This document shows, piece by piece, positions 1-11,700 of a stretch of 64,000 nt of DNA. This DNA is from JADCRZ01 sp037718865. Lineage in GTDB: Bacteria; Bacteroidota; Bacteroidia; Chitinophagales; Chitinophagaceae. The stretch covers positions 261,056-325,055 of the forward strand of contig JBBJMP010000007.1 of NCBI GenBank assembly GCA_037718865.1, in the 5' to 3' direction. The notes below the pieces were generated by a model. The model had not been told where the DNA came from and searched no databases. It worked only from the letters and a program-made list of their open reading frames with translations. The translations under genes and the position numbers were made by a program. Each line of letters starts with the position of its first letter. Positions within the stretch are counted from its first letter, which is position 1.

Positions 1-704
1 TGCTCCAGATAATCGGCGCATTTTTCTATGACTTCAAGGGTGTTGATATAACTTTCATAGGCCGTATCACCCCAGGTAAATAATCCATGCGATCCCAGCA
101 TGATACCGCGGATCAGCGGATTATCATCAAGGCACTGGCGCATTTTTAATCCCAGGTCAAAGCCTGGGCGCTGCCATTCCACCCAACCGACAGACCCTCC
201 GAAAAGTTCATCCGTAATGCGCTTTCCTTCTTTGGAGGCAGCGATGGCTATGGCCGCATCAGGATGAAGGTGGTCGATATGTTTAAATGGCAAAAACCCA
301 TGCAAGGGTGTATCAATAGAAGGGGCTTTTGAACTCAGGTCAAAGATGGAGTGATTAAACAGTTCAACCATTTCATCTTCATGTTCAATGCCCCGGTACA
401 CGCTTTTCAAACTTCGTAATCTATTTACGTATAAGGCAGCCAATCCGCTTCGTTTTAAGGACCCCAGATCGCCGCCGGAGCCTTTTATCCACATTACCTC
501 CGTTGTTTCACCGGTGAGCGGATCTTTTGCGTGAGTCTTACAGGATGTGTTGCCGCCGCCATAGTTGGTGAGGCGCAGGTCAGCACCGAGCAGGTTGGAC
601 CGATAAATCAGTAGTGCCACCTCATCACCGACCATTTGGTCTGCTTTTTCTTCGTTCCACAAATAGCTTACATGCCTGAATTGTGTTGTTGCGGTAAGAG
701 ACAT
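1..704 (-). CDS. rhaD: Bifunctional rhamnulose-1-phosphate aldolase / short-chain dehydrogenase (N-terminal part, cut by window edge)
   Basis: The reading frame opens at the ATG at 702-704 and runs off the left edge with no stop, giving about 234 residues. The protein starts MSLTATTQFRHVSYLWNEEK and contains the class II aldolase pattern: NYGGGNTSCK near residue 47, a WIKGSGGDLG phosphate/substrate loop near 72, the metal-binding HxH as HIDHLHPD, and a later LGSHGLFTWG histidine. This is the aldolase half of the roughly 700-residue fusion in which a C-terminal short-chain dehydrogenase oxidises lactaldehyde; the dehydrogenase half would lie outside the window. The family role is cytoplasmic cleavage of L-rhamnulose-1-phosphate to dihydroxyacetone phosphate and L-lactaldehyde. 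The next gene upstream on the same strand is a rhamnose symporter, which supports the assignment. A stand-alone class II aldolase cannot be excluded from this fragment. Confidence 0.85.
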   Translation of the reverse strand, partial: MSLTATTQFRHVSYLWNEEKADQMVGDEVALLIYRSNLLGADLRLTNYGGGNTSCKTHAKDPLTGETTEVMWIKGSGGDLGSLKRSGLAALYVNRLRSLKSVYRGIEHEDEMVELFNHSIFDLSSKAPSIDTPLHGFLPFKHIDHLHPDAAIAIAASKEGKRITDELFGGSVGWVEWQRPGFDLGLKMRQCLDDNPLIRGIMLGSHGLFTWGDTAYESYINTLEVIEKCADYLE

Positions 705-739
705 AATTGAATTTTTATGTGTTAAGAGATTTAAAGTCC

Positions 740-1801
740 CTATTTAATTGGTGTTATCGAGTTGCCATAACCGACTAATATTACAGAAAGTATGATGATA
801 GCTATTCCTGTGATTATGGTTCCAAATGTTTTTTTACCTACGCCCCTCCACTCATGTAAAATGATGCCCCACATGCTGGAAATGAGGATAATAAAGGCCA
901 TATGCAATATCCATGAGCTGGCGCCATTACCCAGTTTACTTTCACCCATGCCGTAAAAGAAAAATTGAAAAAACCAGGTTGTTCCGGCAAGAGCGGAGAA
1001 GAGAATATTCGGTAGTATCGGTGTTTTCGTGTTGGTATAATCGCCGAAGGTTTTGTTCCTTGCATTCAGTATCATACACCAGATAAAATTAGTGGTTAAT
1101 CCACCCCATAAGATTACCACGAAAATAACGTTATTCTGAAATAACGGATTGCTGCCGTTTTGAACAGCGGCGTCTGCCATGGATTTGCCCGTTTCAATAC
1201 CAAAATTAAAACAGGCGCTTAAAATGCCTGAGATGATCGCTACAGTTAACCCCCTGGTAAGATCAAATTCTTTAATGCTTTCCTGTTTCTGTTCCTCAGA
1301 GAGTTCCTTTTCTTTCATGGTGCCCGCCCTTCCGCATACGAAGATCCCGATCAGGCAAACCAAAACCCCCATGAGCACAACCAACCCGCCCCTGCTTTGA
1401 ACCATGCCGGTCAGTGTGATTCCTTCACTGCCAACAATGTCCCTGTAAAGGGGAGGAACCAGGGCACCGAAAGCAGAACAGAAGCCTAACACTACGGACA
1501 TGCCGAGCGACATGCCCAGGTAACGCATAGACAAGCCAAACGTTAAACCCCCAACGCCCCATAAAAGGCCCATAATATAAGTCCAGAAAATAACAGCAGA
1601 ATCGGTCGTTCTGATGATAGCCATAAAATGCGGTACGGTAAGATAGGCTGCCAGAAATGGAACGATAAGCCAGGAAAAGATACCGCCTACTATCCAGTAA
1701 CTTTCCCAGGCCCATCCTTTTACTCTTTTAAAAGGAATATAAAAACTACCTGAGGCAAATCCGCCAATAAAGTGAAAAATTACTCCATAAATAGCTTGCA
1801 T
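740..1801 (-). CDS. rhaT: L-rhamnose/proton symporter RhaT
   Basis: A 353-residue inner-membrane protein with about ten hydrophobic segments and the RhaT-typical N-terminus (GVIFHFIGGFASGSFYIPFK, then KGWAWESYW and a GLSMRYLGMSLG helix). Length matches the family (about 340-350). It imports L-rhamnose with a proton. It lies 35 bp upstream of the rhamnulose-1-phosphate aldolase on the same strand, so import and cleavage of rhamnose are probably co-transcribed, with the isomerase and kinase expected beyond the window. A long soluble loop rich in Lys/Glu (KEKELSEEQKQESIKEFD) divides the two halves. The family assignment is firm; no regulator is visible in the window. Confidence 0.93.
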   Translation of the reverse strand: MQAIYGVIFHFIGGFASGSFYIPFKRVKGWAWESYWIVGGIFSWLIVPFLAAYLTVPHFMAIIRTTDSAVIFWTYIMGLLWGVGGLTFGLSMRYLGMSLGMSVVLGFCSAFGALVPPLYRDIVGSEGITLTGMVQSRGGLVVLMGVLVCLIGIFVCGRAGTMKEKELSEEQKQESIKEFDLTRGLTVAIISGILSACFNFGIETGKSMADAAVQNGSNPLFQNNVIFVVILWGGLTTNFIWCMILNARNKTFGDYTNTKTPILPNILFSALAGTTWFFQFFFYGMGESKLGNGASSWILHMAFIILISSMWGIILHEWRGVGKKTFGTIITGIAIIILSVILVGYGNSITPIK

Positions 1802-1901
1802 GCGTTAGTGCTGTTTTCGTATGGCTGTTGACAATCTTATGATTAAAATTATAGTATTATACGGGTAGGCCATCATGTACTGTCGTGATAATGTGCGGAT
1901 T

Positions 1902-2026
1902 TGCAAATGTGCGAATGAATTGAAGAAATATCAGCACTGTTTTTTTTTGCAACATACGTTTACCGGGACAATTACATCTTACATCTTACATCTCACAATC
2001 CTCATCCGCACATTCGCACATTTGCA
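1902..2026. repeat. Intergenic inverted repeat with 16-bp arms
   Basis: The gap between rhaT and the oxidoreductase holds two exact inverted 16-bp arms, TGCAAATGTGCGAATG at 1902-1917 and its complement at 2011-2026. Between them is a short tandem of ACATCT-type hexamers (about 1975-1999). The arms have internal GTGCAAAT/GTGCGAAT periodicity. No gene is convincing here; the small open frame at 1875-2057 is read straight through the repeat. A related inverted repeat sits at 17349-17387. Confidence 0.6.
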
Positions 2027-2034
2027 CATTTGCC

Positions 2035-3450
2035 TCATATATTTCCCGCCTTTTTGATTTTCATATATTCCGGATCCCAGTTTATGATCCTTTTTTCAAA
2101 ATAGCTGTCGTTGCAGGCCAGGCAGGGAGCAGCTGCTCTGAATCCGAATACTGCATCTTCGATAACCGGTTTGCCGGTCTTCATACCTTCAAAAAAATTC
2201 GTAAAATGATCCAAATGCTCATCGTAACCCTGAGGAGCCCTGAATTGGGTATCTTCTTTTTTTGGGGTCTCCTGGTCGGCCTTACTGTATTTCTTTTGGT
2301 ATTGTTGTTTTAAAGAATCCTGCATGGCTTCTGGATAGGTGCTTAATGCATCCCACCCGCCGATGCCTGGTGCCTTTGACATCAGGCTGTGTTTAACGGT
2401 CAGGCTGTTTCCACCTATGTCGATCACTCCTTCTTCACCTACCAGCCTGATTGAACCCCTGTCACCTCCTCCACTGATGAAATTAACGCGCAACATTAGC
2501 TGGAATGCAGGATGATCTTCAATTTGCGGGTACTCCATGATTGCCGTCATTACATCAGGAACATCCCGCCCATCTTTCCAGTATGACAATTGGCCGGATG
2601 AGAAGATCTTTATCGGGCCCTTCGAACCCGTAATAAAATGTACGCCGGAGAGCAGGTGTACGAACAGATCCCCAGCAACGCCGGTACCGAATGCGCGATA
2701 GTTTCTCCACCAGAAAAACTTCTTGGCATCATAGGGCTGCGAAGGCGTTCCGGCAATATATCTATCCCAATCTACGGTTTCAGGAGATGCGTCTAAAGGC
2801 ATGGTGTACTGCCAGGCGCCCAGTGCGCTTTGCCTGTCGAAGGATGCCTCCACCATGTTTAGTTTGCCTATTTCACCTGCCTTATATATTTCGCGGGCCT
2901 TTGCAGTAACGATACTGCTCACACGCTGGCTTCCCACCTGAAGTATTTTTTTTGTTGAGCGCTGGGTTTCAATAATCGGAAGGCCTTCGCTGATTCGGTG
3001 AACCATGGGCTTCTCGCAATATACGGCCTTTCCTTTTTGTAACGCATCTTTGGCGATCCTTGCATGCCAATTATCGCTTGTGGCAATAATGACGGCATCA
3101 ATATCTTTCCTGTCCAGTATCTGACGATAATCGGCGGTTGTAAAAAGGTCTTTTCCGTATCGTTCCTTTGCGCGCTCAAGCCTGCCTTTGTAAAGATCAC
3201 ATGCAGCGACCATCTGAACGCCCGGGACTTTTATGGCGGTGTTGACATCGTTGTATCCCTGAATGCCAAGCCCAATCGCGGCAATGTTTATTTTGTCATT
3301 GGCGGTAACCTTTTTTTCATAATGGAGGATGCGCTCTTCTGCTTGTTCAGCAGCAAGTGTTTGTAAAGGGCCGGCTGCCCAAACTAAAGCTGAACCGGCA
3401 ATTTGCTGCAGGAATAATTTACGGGAGGATCTGTTATTATCTACTGGCAT
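2035..3450 (-). CDS. Secreted Gfo/Idh/MocA family oxidoreductase
   Basis: A 471-residue protein. The N-terminus (SSRKLFLQQIAGSALVWAAG) looks like a Tat-like export signal with an Arg-Lys pair in place of Arg-Arg. A Rossmann fold follows (IAAIGLGIQGYNDV near residue 57) with the family dinucleotide/catalytic motif CEKPMVHRISEG near 143-154, then the C-terminal alpha/beta domain, ending in a WDPEYMKIKK tail that is common in Bacteroidota members. The family oxidises or reduces sugars or their derivatives with NAD(P) that is usually bound tightly; substrate cannot be told from sequence. It lies on the same strand as the rhamnose genes but is separated from rhaT by a repeat-containing gap of 233 bp, so it may be a separate transcript. 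Confidence 0.85.
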   Translation of the reverse strand: MPVDNNRSSRKLFLQQIAGSALVWAAGPLQTLAAEQAEERILHYEKKVTANDKINIAAIGLGIQGYNDVNTAIKVPGVQMVAACDLYKGRLERAKERYGKDLFTTADYRQILDRKDIDAVIIATSDNWHARIAKDALQKGKAVYCEKPMVHRISEGLPIIETQRSTKKILQVGSQRVSSIVTAKAREIYKAGEIGKLNMVEASFDRQSALGAWQYTMPLDASPETVDWDRYIAGTPSQPYDAKKFFWWRNYRAFGTGVAGDLFVHLLSGVHFITGSKGPIKIFSSGQLSYWKDGRDVPDVMTAIMEYPQIEDHPAFQLMLRVNFISGGGDRGSIRLVGEEGVIDIGGNSLTVKHSLMSKAPGIGGWDALSTYPEAMQDSLKQQYQKKYSKADQETPKKEDTQFRAPQGYDEHLDHFTNFFEGMKTGKPVIEDAVFGFRAAAPCLACNDSYFEKRIINWDPEYMKIKKAGNI

Positions 3451-3812
3451 AATAAAAATTTTAAGCCTTACTAATTTGGAATGTCTATAAGGATCCGTTG
3501 TTTTGGATCAGGCTTGAATTTACTGAAATTGATGCATGTAGTAATAAAACGGCTGATTTTACTTAAAGAACTTTCCGCAATGCGCCCAGGAGCTACCTAT
3601 TCAGGTTAATCTGCTACCGTATCTGATTCGCCAGCGAAATAATTAACCACTACACAAAAATATTCTGTGAATCAAGCCGTTATTGTTTTTCCGGCTTATC
3701 ATACCAATGAATGGTTAAGCTAAGGTAACGCCTTCATCATTACATGGCAAACAGTAACAGATTCTGTTACCACCGTTTTTCCGGTAATGTATTAAGCCAT
3801 AGATCCAAATCA
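3451..3812. other. Divergent intergenic region
   Basis: About 360 bp between two divergently transcribed genes (oxidoreductase leftward, MFS transporter rightward). It must hold promoters for both. I see no clear hairpin, repeat or convincing small open frame, and I cannot place a promoter with confidence. Confidence 0.5.
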
Positions 3813-5225
3813 ATGAAATCCGATACGTTAGAAAAGCTATCTGCCAAGCAGGTTCGTTCAGGTCTTACACTGGTAGTCAAAGACGGCCTTGCCGCCGAAG
3901 CAATGGCAACTCTTACAGGAGGTGCGTTTCTTATTGCAATGGCCCTGAATATGGGTGCTTCAAATTTTCAGATCGGCGTATTAGCCGCATTGCCAACAAT
4001 TGCCAATATTTTTCAGTTAACTGCCGTTTGGTTGGTACAAAAATACAATAACCGGCGGGTGATTTCAGTAATATGCTCAATCATTGCCCGCTCCCCTTTA
4101 TTTGTTATCGGATTGCTTCCCATCGTAATGAAAAACGGTACCAGCGTGCAGATGCTGATAATCCTTATCTTTTTTCATTACCTCTTTGGTTCAATCGTTG
4201 GCGCTGTCTGGAATTCATGGATGAAGGACCTGGTTCCTGAAAAAATGCTGGGAAGTTATTTTTCGCACAGAAGCCGCCTGATTCAAATTCTAAATGTAAC
4301 ATTAAGCCTGGTTATCGCCGTAATGCTTGACCATGTCAAGTCGCATTACCCGCATTATGAGAATACTGCTTATTCAATCATGTTCATTGTGGGTGGCGCA
4401 TTCGGCATGCTTGGTGTTTACCTGTTGTCACGCACGCCTGAACCCAGGGCACCCCTTTTACAGGAGAACATCTTTCTGCTTTTGCGAAAGCCGCTGCAAA
4501 ATAAAAATTTCAGGAAATTTCTGTTGTTCAATTCGTTTTGGGCTTTTTCACTGAATATTGCCACGCCTTTTATAACTATTTTTCTGCTGAAAACAGTCCA
4601 CCTGCCCCTGTCGTACGTCATTGGCTTAGGCATAGCCAGCCAGTTCAGCAGCATCTTATCCATCAGGGCCTGGGGAAAATATTCCGATAGGTTCAGCAAT
4701 AAAACCGTCATCAGGATTTGCGCACCCGTTTATGCTGTCTGCATCTTTGCATGGACGCTAACGGAAAATTTTGTCTCGCCCCTCAGTTCAATCTTTTTTC
4801 TATTGCTGATCAGTATCGGTTCCGGCATCTCTACTGCCGGCGTCAATCTTGCCATGAGCAATATCAGCTTAAAAATGGCGCCAAAAGAAGATGCCATTGT
4901 TTACATCTCTGCAAGAAACATGATTACTTCCCTGTTTCCTGCTATAGCGCCTGTTTTGGGTGGTTTGATGGCTGATTTTTTTGCTTCGCATAGCCTGTCG
5001 TGGAGCATGCAGTGGACAACCCCTTCAGGCAATTCAATGGTTCATCTTCTTGAACTGCAACACTGGAGTTTCTTTTTCTTTATCGGTGCAGTGCTTGCCA
5101 TGATCTCTCTGCGTTTACTCAAAGACGTTACTGAAGAGGGAGAAATAAAAAGGGAAGTGATGGTCTCTACCATGATGCACCAGTTTAAATCTGCCATTGG
5201 CTATAAAACCGGACACAGGGCGTAA
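3813..5225 (+). CDS. MFS transporter
   Basis: About 470 residues with twelve predicted membrane segments and the overall look of a major facilitator permease. It starts MKSDTLEKLSAKQVRSG; the first helix follows at MATLTGGAFLIAMALNMG, and a central KPLQNKNFRKFLLFNSFW loop divides the two six-helix halves. I place the start at ATG 3813 rather than at 3744, because the extra 23 residues (rich in His, Arg and Ser) look unlike a transporter N-terminus. The family exchanges small solutes across the inner membrane; the substrate is unknown. It stands alone on the plus strand, with the oxidoreductase divergent upstream, so a link to sugar use is only suggested. Confidence 0.85.
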   Translation: MKSDTLEKLSAKQVRSGLTLVVKDGLAAEAMATLTGGAFLIAMALNMGASNFQIGVLAALPTIANIFQLTAVWLVQKYNNRRVISVICSIIARSPLFVIGLLPIVMKNGTSVQMLIILIFFHYLFGSIVGAVWNSWMKDLVPEKMLGSYFSHRSRLIQILNVTLSLVIAVMLDHVKSHYPHYENTAYSIMFIVGGAFGMLGVYLLSRTPEPRAPLLQENIFLLLRKPLQNKNFRKFLLFNSFWAFSLNIATPFITIFLLKTVHLPLSYVIGLGIASQFSSILSIRAWGKYSDRFSNKTVIRICAPVYAVCIFAWTLTENFVSPLSSIFFLLLISIGSGISTAGVNLAMSNISLKMAPKEDAIVYISARNMITSLFPAIAPVLGGLMADFFASHSLSWSMQWTTPSGNSMVHLLELQHWSFFFFIGAVLAMISLRLLKDVTEEGEIKREVMVSTMMHQFKSAIGYKTGHRA

Positions 5226-5715
5226 AATTGTCAAACCTTTTTCTTCAACTTTAAACATCATCTTTCATCCTGCTTCTCTCCCACTTCTTCAATTTTAATT
5301 TCATCATTAACTGTAAATTTTACAGCGATTGAAAAAAAATTCTTTTAAATATAAAAATTAAACGATAGCTTTATTCCCGTTCTCTCAATTCCAACTCTCC
5401 TTATTAAAGCAATGAATTGTACTAACCTCTGTACAAAAGGTACTTGCATACGATCTTGATGCTAATTGGTTTCTGCAAGAATCTTTCCACTGATCTTATT
5501 TGATATCTTATGCGACTTTCCACTGATGAACAGTGATGTCATCACCATGGCATTATTGAACCATGCTGTGGATGCCTGTGTTTGGGACCCAGGTATATCG
5601 CTTTAGTATTGACCATCGTGTCCTCTTCAAACTTACACATATTCCGCCCCGACCTTAAAACTCATGCGATCCAATCCATTTTTGGTTGAAAAAATTTACA
5701 AATAAAACAAGTATT
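5226..5715. other. Long leader region upstream of the giant secreted gene
   Basis: About 490 bp without a gene. It is AT-rich, with pyrimidine-rich stretches near 5250-5300. The only structure I see is a short direct repeat, TTTCCACTGAT, near 5485 and near 5517, and a small GTAC-centred inverted repeat near 5432-5441. It probably carries the promoter and a long untranslated leader for the downstream gene. Confidence 0.4.
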
Positions 5716-8700
5716 ATGTTTAAGTTGAGGACACTATTTTTACTCTTAGGCCCAGTCCTGCTTACTTTACTCATCTCAAACGTTTTATTATCCCAAAATC
5801 CCAGGAATCTAAACCCAAAACAAAAAAAGAAAAATGCTAAACTTCCGCCTGAAAACATCTCCGGCGCACGCCTGGCTAATGCGCAATATAACTTCACACC
5901 CAGCAATTTACGCGGACCTGTATTAGGCAATCCTACCTCATTACAATTTGGTCCGGATAGAAGGCTATATGTGTCAGAACTTTACGGCATCATTAGAATT
6001 TATACCGTTGTTAGAAACGATACCAACGATTATGCTATAACAGCCACGGAAACGATTGATCTGATCAACCAAATACCCAATCACAATGATGATGGCACAT
6101 TGGCACCTTCGATAGTAGTCAGGCAACTTACGGGTATCCTCATCAAAGGCACTGCAGCCCAACCGCTTATTTACGTTACCTCAAGTGACATACGAAATTC
6201 AGCCGGAGGGCAGAATGGTGACTATAACCTGGATACCAACTCAGGCATACTTTCTTTAATATTCAAATCCGGAAATTCGTGGGAAAAAATTGACCTGGTG
6301 CGCGGGTTACCCCGCTCGGAAGAAAGCCATGCCCCGTTTGGAATGCAATTAGATGATCAAACCAATACCATGTATATGGCTGTTGGGGGATTTACCAATG
6401 CAGGTGCGCCGTCTGTCAACTTTGTTTATATCACCGAATATGCCCTGTCGGCTGCGATATTATCCATTAATATGAATGTCATTAATGCATTACCGGTTAA
6501 AGACACAGGAAACCGGAGATATAAGTATGACCTGCCAACCGTTGATGATCCTACCCGGGCAAATAACCCGGACGGTTCGGACGTTTTCGATCCTTTTGGA
6601 GGAAATGATGGACTTAACCAGGCAAAAATCGTTCAAGGCGGACCAGTTCAGGTCTATTCACCGGGGTACAGAAATCCATATGATCTCCTGATTACCAAAA
6701 CCCCCGGGAAGGCCCGCAGAATGTATACTGTTGACAACGGAGGTAACCAGGGCTGGGGTGGTTATCCGGCTAACGAAGGGTCAAACGGAACGGTAACGAA
6801 TAACTACGTAGCCGGTGAACCGGGGTCAACCGGCCCGGGCACTAATGACCCTATGGTAAACAACCTGGATAACCTTCACTTTATCGGCCATATTGATTCC
6901 ATTCTGCCAGGTAGTCATTATGGTGGTCACCCTGCCCCGATAAGGGCAAATCCGGCTGGTGCAGGGTTGTATACTCATGACGGCACAACCGGCATATGGC
7001 GCACAACAAAAACGGGTGCGAATCCCTTACCGGCTGACTGGCCTCCCGTACCGTTAAACATGGCCAATCCGGTTGAAGGTAACTTTCAAAACCCAGGAGA
7101 GACCGATCGGGCCTTGCTTACCTTTGCAATTTCTACAAATGGCATAGCAGAGTATACGGCTTCGAATTTTAATAATTCGTTGAAGGGGCATTTGCTTGCC
7201 GCCGCCTGGGACGGTAATATATTTCACATAACCCCCACCGAAAATGGAGCCGATGTGACCAACCCCAGGGATCCAGCTAACAAACTAAACACCGACCTGC
7301 CATTTGCCTCAGGATTTTCCTTACAACCCCTTGATGTTATAGCACAGGGCGACAATGACATCTTTCCGGGAAGCGTGTGGTCAGTGAATTTCAACTCAAA
7401 TAATGTAACCGTCTTTGAACCTCAGGATTTTGTCACCTGCACGGGGGTATATGATAGCCTGGATGATGACAGAGATGGTTACACCAATGCCGATGAAATA
7501 GATAACGGCACTCAACCTTGTTCCGCAGCCAGCATACCAGCTGATTCAGATCACGACATGATTTCCGACCTGAATGATTTTGATGATGATAATGACGGGA
7601 TATTTGACAATGTTGACGCTTTTGCGCTGGATGCAAACAACGGCCTTACCACCGGCCTACCCGTCGTTTACGACCTTTTTAACAGCGATCCTGGAACCGG
7701 ACTTTTCGGATTAGGATTTACGGGCCTGATGACCAATAAAAAAATTGATAACGATTACAGCGAAGTATTCTCGGAAGATAGTGTGATTGCAGGAGGAGCC
7801 GTAGGAGCGTTTACCTTAACATCCGTTTCTCCGGGCGATGCTTTAAATACATTAAACAACCAGGAAAACGGGTTCCAATTTGGAGTCAAAATTCCTGCAT
7901 CAACATCTTTCACCGTTAGCTCACGAATGCTAGGCCCATTCTTTAGCAGTAATCCGCCTGCAAATTTCCAATCGCAGGGTATCTACATAGGAACAGGCGA
8001 TCAGAGTAATTATTTCAAGTTAACGCTTAACGCTAACGGAGGGTCGGGGGGTATCGAGGTAGTGCATGAAGTTGCAGATGTAGCTACCACTTACCAGTAT
8101 CCACTTTCAGGCGGTATTCCAAATTCAACGCTGGATCTTTTTATGCTGGTAGATCCGGTAAACGGAACTATACAACCAAAATATGCATCAAATGGCGGAA
8201 CCCAGATTACCGCAGGATTACCCATCCAGGTCAGCGGAGCACTATTAAACGCCATTCAGGGCACAACTGCCCTTGCCGTTGGATTGATTTCCACATCAAG
8301 AGGTGCCTCCCGATTCATTGCAACCTGGGATTTCATTCATGTAACCGCTTCTAACCAGTCATTTGTTGCCAATGCAGGGCCTGACAAGACGATAATTGTG
8401 CCGGCAAGCAGCACCACCCTGAATGGATCGGGAACGGGTACCATCACAGCTTATGCCTGGAACCAGGTCAGCGGTCCTAACACCGCCACCTTTAACAGCA
8501 AAACAGTGGCAGCGCCGGTCGTCAGCGGACTGATAGCAGGTACTTATGTCTTCACCCTGGTAGTTACCAACAACCAGGGTGTTTCCAGCGCACCCGACCA
8601 GGTGAGCGTAAACGTTAATGGACCGGTTTACCGCATCAACGCAGGAGGACCGCCCGTGACCAATTCCATCGGGGCGTTTCAGGCTGACGCCTTTTATGCC

Positions 8701-11700
8701 CCTACCCCAGGTAACACTTATTCCACCGGTTCGCCTATTGACGGCACCACAAATGATGAGATTTACCAGAGCGAGCGGTATGGAACCAATGCCATGTTTG
8801 ATTATAATTTTCCGCTAAGCAACGGCCAGTATACCGTTATCCTCCATTTTGCCGAGATCTATTATGCTGACCCGGGCAAACGGATCTTCGATGTAACGCT
8901 CGAGGGAACCAAACTATTGAGCAACTACGACATCGTTGCCAAAGTAGGAAGCTTTTACGCTACTACCGAGACCTTACCCGTCACCGTAAATGATGGAACA
9001 CTGAATATTCATTTTAATGTCAGCACTGCAGGTGTGGATGGACCGAAGATATCGGCCATCGAGATCATCAGGTCATCTTCTTCCAACCAGCCTCCCATGG
9101 CCAATGCAGGGCCCGATCAAACTATCACCCTGCCGGCAAATAGCATAACGCTAAACGGCTCGGGCACCGATGCCGACGGCACTGTGGCTGGTTATACCTG
9201 GAGCCAGTCCAGCGGACCAAATACAGCCACTTTCACCAGCAAAACAGTAGCGGCGCCAACGGTGAGCGGAATGATAGCCGGGAACTATGTCTTCAGCCTG
9301 GTAGTCACCGACAACCAGGGCGCTGTCAGCACCCCGGATCAGGTGAGCATAGCCGTTACCTCAGCAACCAACCAGCCCCCGGTCGCTAATGCAGGAAGCG
9401 ACAAAATCATTACCCTGCCTGTAAACAGCACCCAGCTCGACGGCTCGGGCACCGATGCCGACGGCACCGTGAGCAGTTTTACCTGGAGCCAGTCCAGCGG
9501 GCCAAACACAGCCGCCTTTAACAGCAACACAGTTCCTCTCCCCACCGTCAGCGGCCTGGTGGCCGGGACCTATGTCTTTAGCCTGGTAATTACCGACAAC
9601 CAGGGCGCTGCCAGCGCCCCGGATCAGGTGACCGTTACCGTTAACCCCGGAGGAGGTCAAGCCCCCGTTGCCAATGCAGGGCCTGACAAGACGATAATTC
9701 TGCCTTCAAGCAGCACCACCCTGAATGGATCGGGAACGGGTACCATCACAGCTTATGCCTGGAACCAGGTCAGCGGTCCTAACACCGCCACCTTTAACAG
9801 CAAAACAGTGGCAGCGCCGGTCGTCAGCGGACTGATAGCAGGTACTTATGTCTTCACCCTGGTAGTTACCAACAACCAGGGTGTTTCCAGCGCACCCGAC
9901 CAGGTGAGCGTAAACGTTAATGGACCGGTTTACCGCATCAACGCAGGAGGACCGCCCGTGACCAATTCCATCGGGGCGTTTCAGGCTGACGCCTTTTATG
10001 CCCCTACCCCAGGTAACACTTATTCCACCGGTTCGCCTATTGACGGCACCACAAATGATGAGATTTACCAGAGCGAGCGGTATGGAACCAATGCCATGTT
10101 TGATTATAATTTTCCGCTAAGCAACGGCCAGTATACCGTTATCCTCCATTTTGCCGAGATCTATTATGCTGACCCGGGCAAACGGATCTTCGATGTAACG
10201 CTCGAGGGAACCAAACTATTGAGCAACTACGACATCGTTGCCAAAGTAGGAAGCTTTTACGCTACTACCGAGACCTTACCCGTCACCGTAAATGATGGAA
10301 CACTGAATATTCATTTTAATGTCAGCACTGCAGGTGTGGATGGACCGAAGATATCGGCCATCGAGATCATCAGGTCATCTTCTTCCAACCAGCCTCCCAT
10401 GGCCAATGCAGGGCCCGATCAAACTATCACCCTGCCGGCAAATAGCATAACGCTAAACGGCTCGGGCACCGATGCCGACGGCACTGTGGCTGGTTATACC
10501 TGGAGCCAGTCCAGCGGACCAAATACAGCCACTTTCACCAGCAAAACAGTAGCGGCGCCAACGGTGAGCGGAATGATAGCCGGGACCTATGTCTTCAGCC
10601 TGGTAGTCACCGACAACCAGGGTGCTGTCAGCGCCCCGGATCAGGTGAGCGTTACCGTTAACCCGGCAGCAAACCAGCCTCCGGTGGCTAATGCAGGCCC
10701 CGATAAAATTGTCACCCTGCCCGTAAACAGCACCCAGCTCAACGGCTCGGGCACCGATGCCGACGGCACCGTGAGCAGTTATACCTGGAGCCAGTCCAGC
10801 GGGCCAAACACAGCCACTTTCACCAGCAAAACAGTAGCGGCGCCAACGGTGAGCGGAATGATAGCCGGGACCTATGTCTTCAGCCTGGTAGTCACCGACA
10901 ACCAGGGTGCTGTCAGCGCCCCGGATCAGGTGAGCGTTACCGTTAACCCGGCAGCAAACCAGCCTCCGGTGGCTAATGCAGGCCCCGATAAAATTGTCAC
11001 CCTGCCCGTAAACAGCACCCAGCTCAACGGCTCGGGCACCGATGCCGACGGCTCCGTGAGCAGTTATACCTGGAGCCAATCCAGCGGACCAAACACCGCA
11101 ACCTTTACCAGCAAGACAGTAGCTGCGCCGACCGTCAGCGGCCTGGTAGCAGGAACCTATGTCTTCAGCCTGGTAGTCACCGACAACCAGGGTGCTGCCA
11201 GTGTTCCTGATCAGGTGAGTGTTACCGTTAACCCGGCAGCAAACCAGCCTCCGGTAGCCAATGCAGGCCCCGATAAAATTGTCACCCTGCCCGTAAACAG
11301 CACCCAGCTCAACGGCTCGGGCACCGATGCCGACGGCTCCGTGAGCAGTTATACCTGGAGCCAATCCAGCGGACCAAACACCGCAACCTTTACCAGCAAG
11401 ACAGTAGCTGCGCCGACCGTCAGCGGCCTGGTAGCAGGAACCTATGTCTTCAGCCTGGTAGTCACCGACAACCAGGGTGCTGTCAGTGTTCCTGATCAGG
11501 TGACCATCAACGTGGATGGTGTAATTTACAGGGTTAACTCTGGTGGAGCACAAGTGACTAACTCAATAGGTACTTTCGCTGCAGATGCATTCTACTCCCC
11601 AACTCCTGGCAATACTTATTCGACAAATACAGCTATTGCTGCAACGACTGATGATGCTATGTATCAAAATGCACGTAATAGCAGTACCAGAGCCTTCGGG

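Noticed and set aside
1875..2057. Rightward 60-codon frame between rhaT and the oxidoreductase
   Set aside because: It is read through an inverted repeat and hexamer run and is His/Cys/Ile-rich; better explained as repeat DNA.
5686..5715. TTG start for the giant secreted protein
   Set aside because: The ATG at 5716 gives a compact signal peptide; the TTG adds ten residues with no supporting ribosome binding site.
10453..11553. Leftward 366-codon frame opposite the PKD repeats
   Set aside because: It is the antisense of the 285-bp repeats; composition is Gly/Ala/Cys-rich and repeats with the same period, with no family resemblance.
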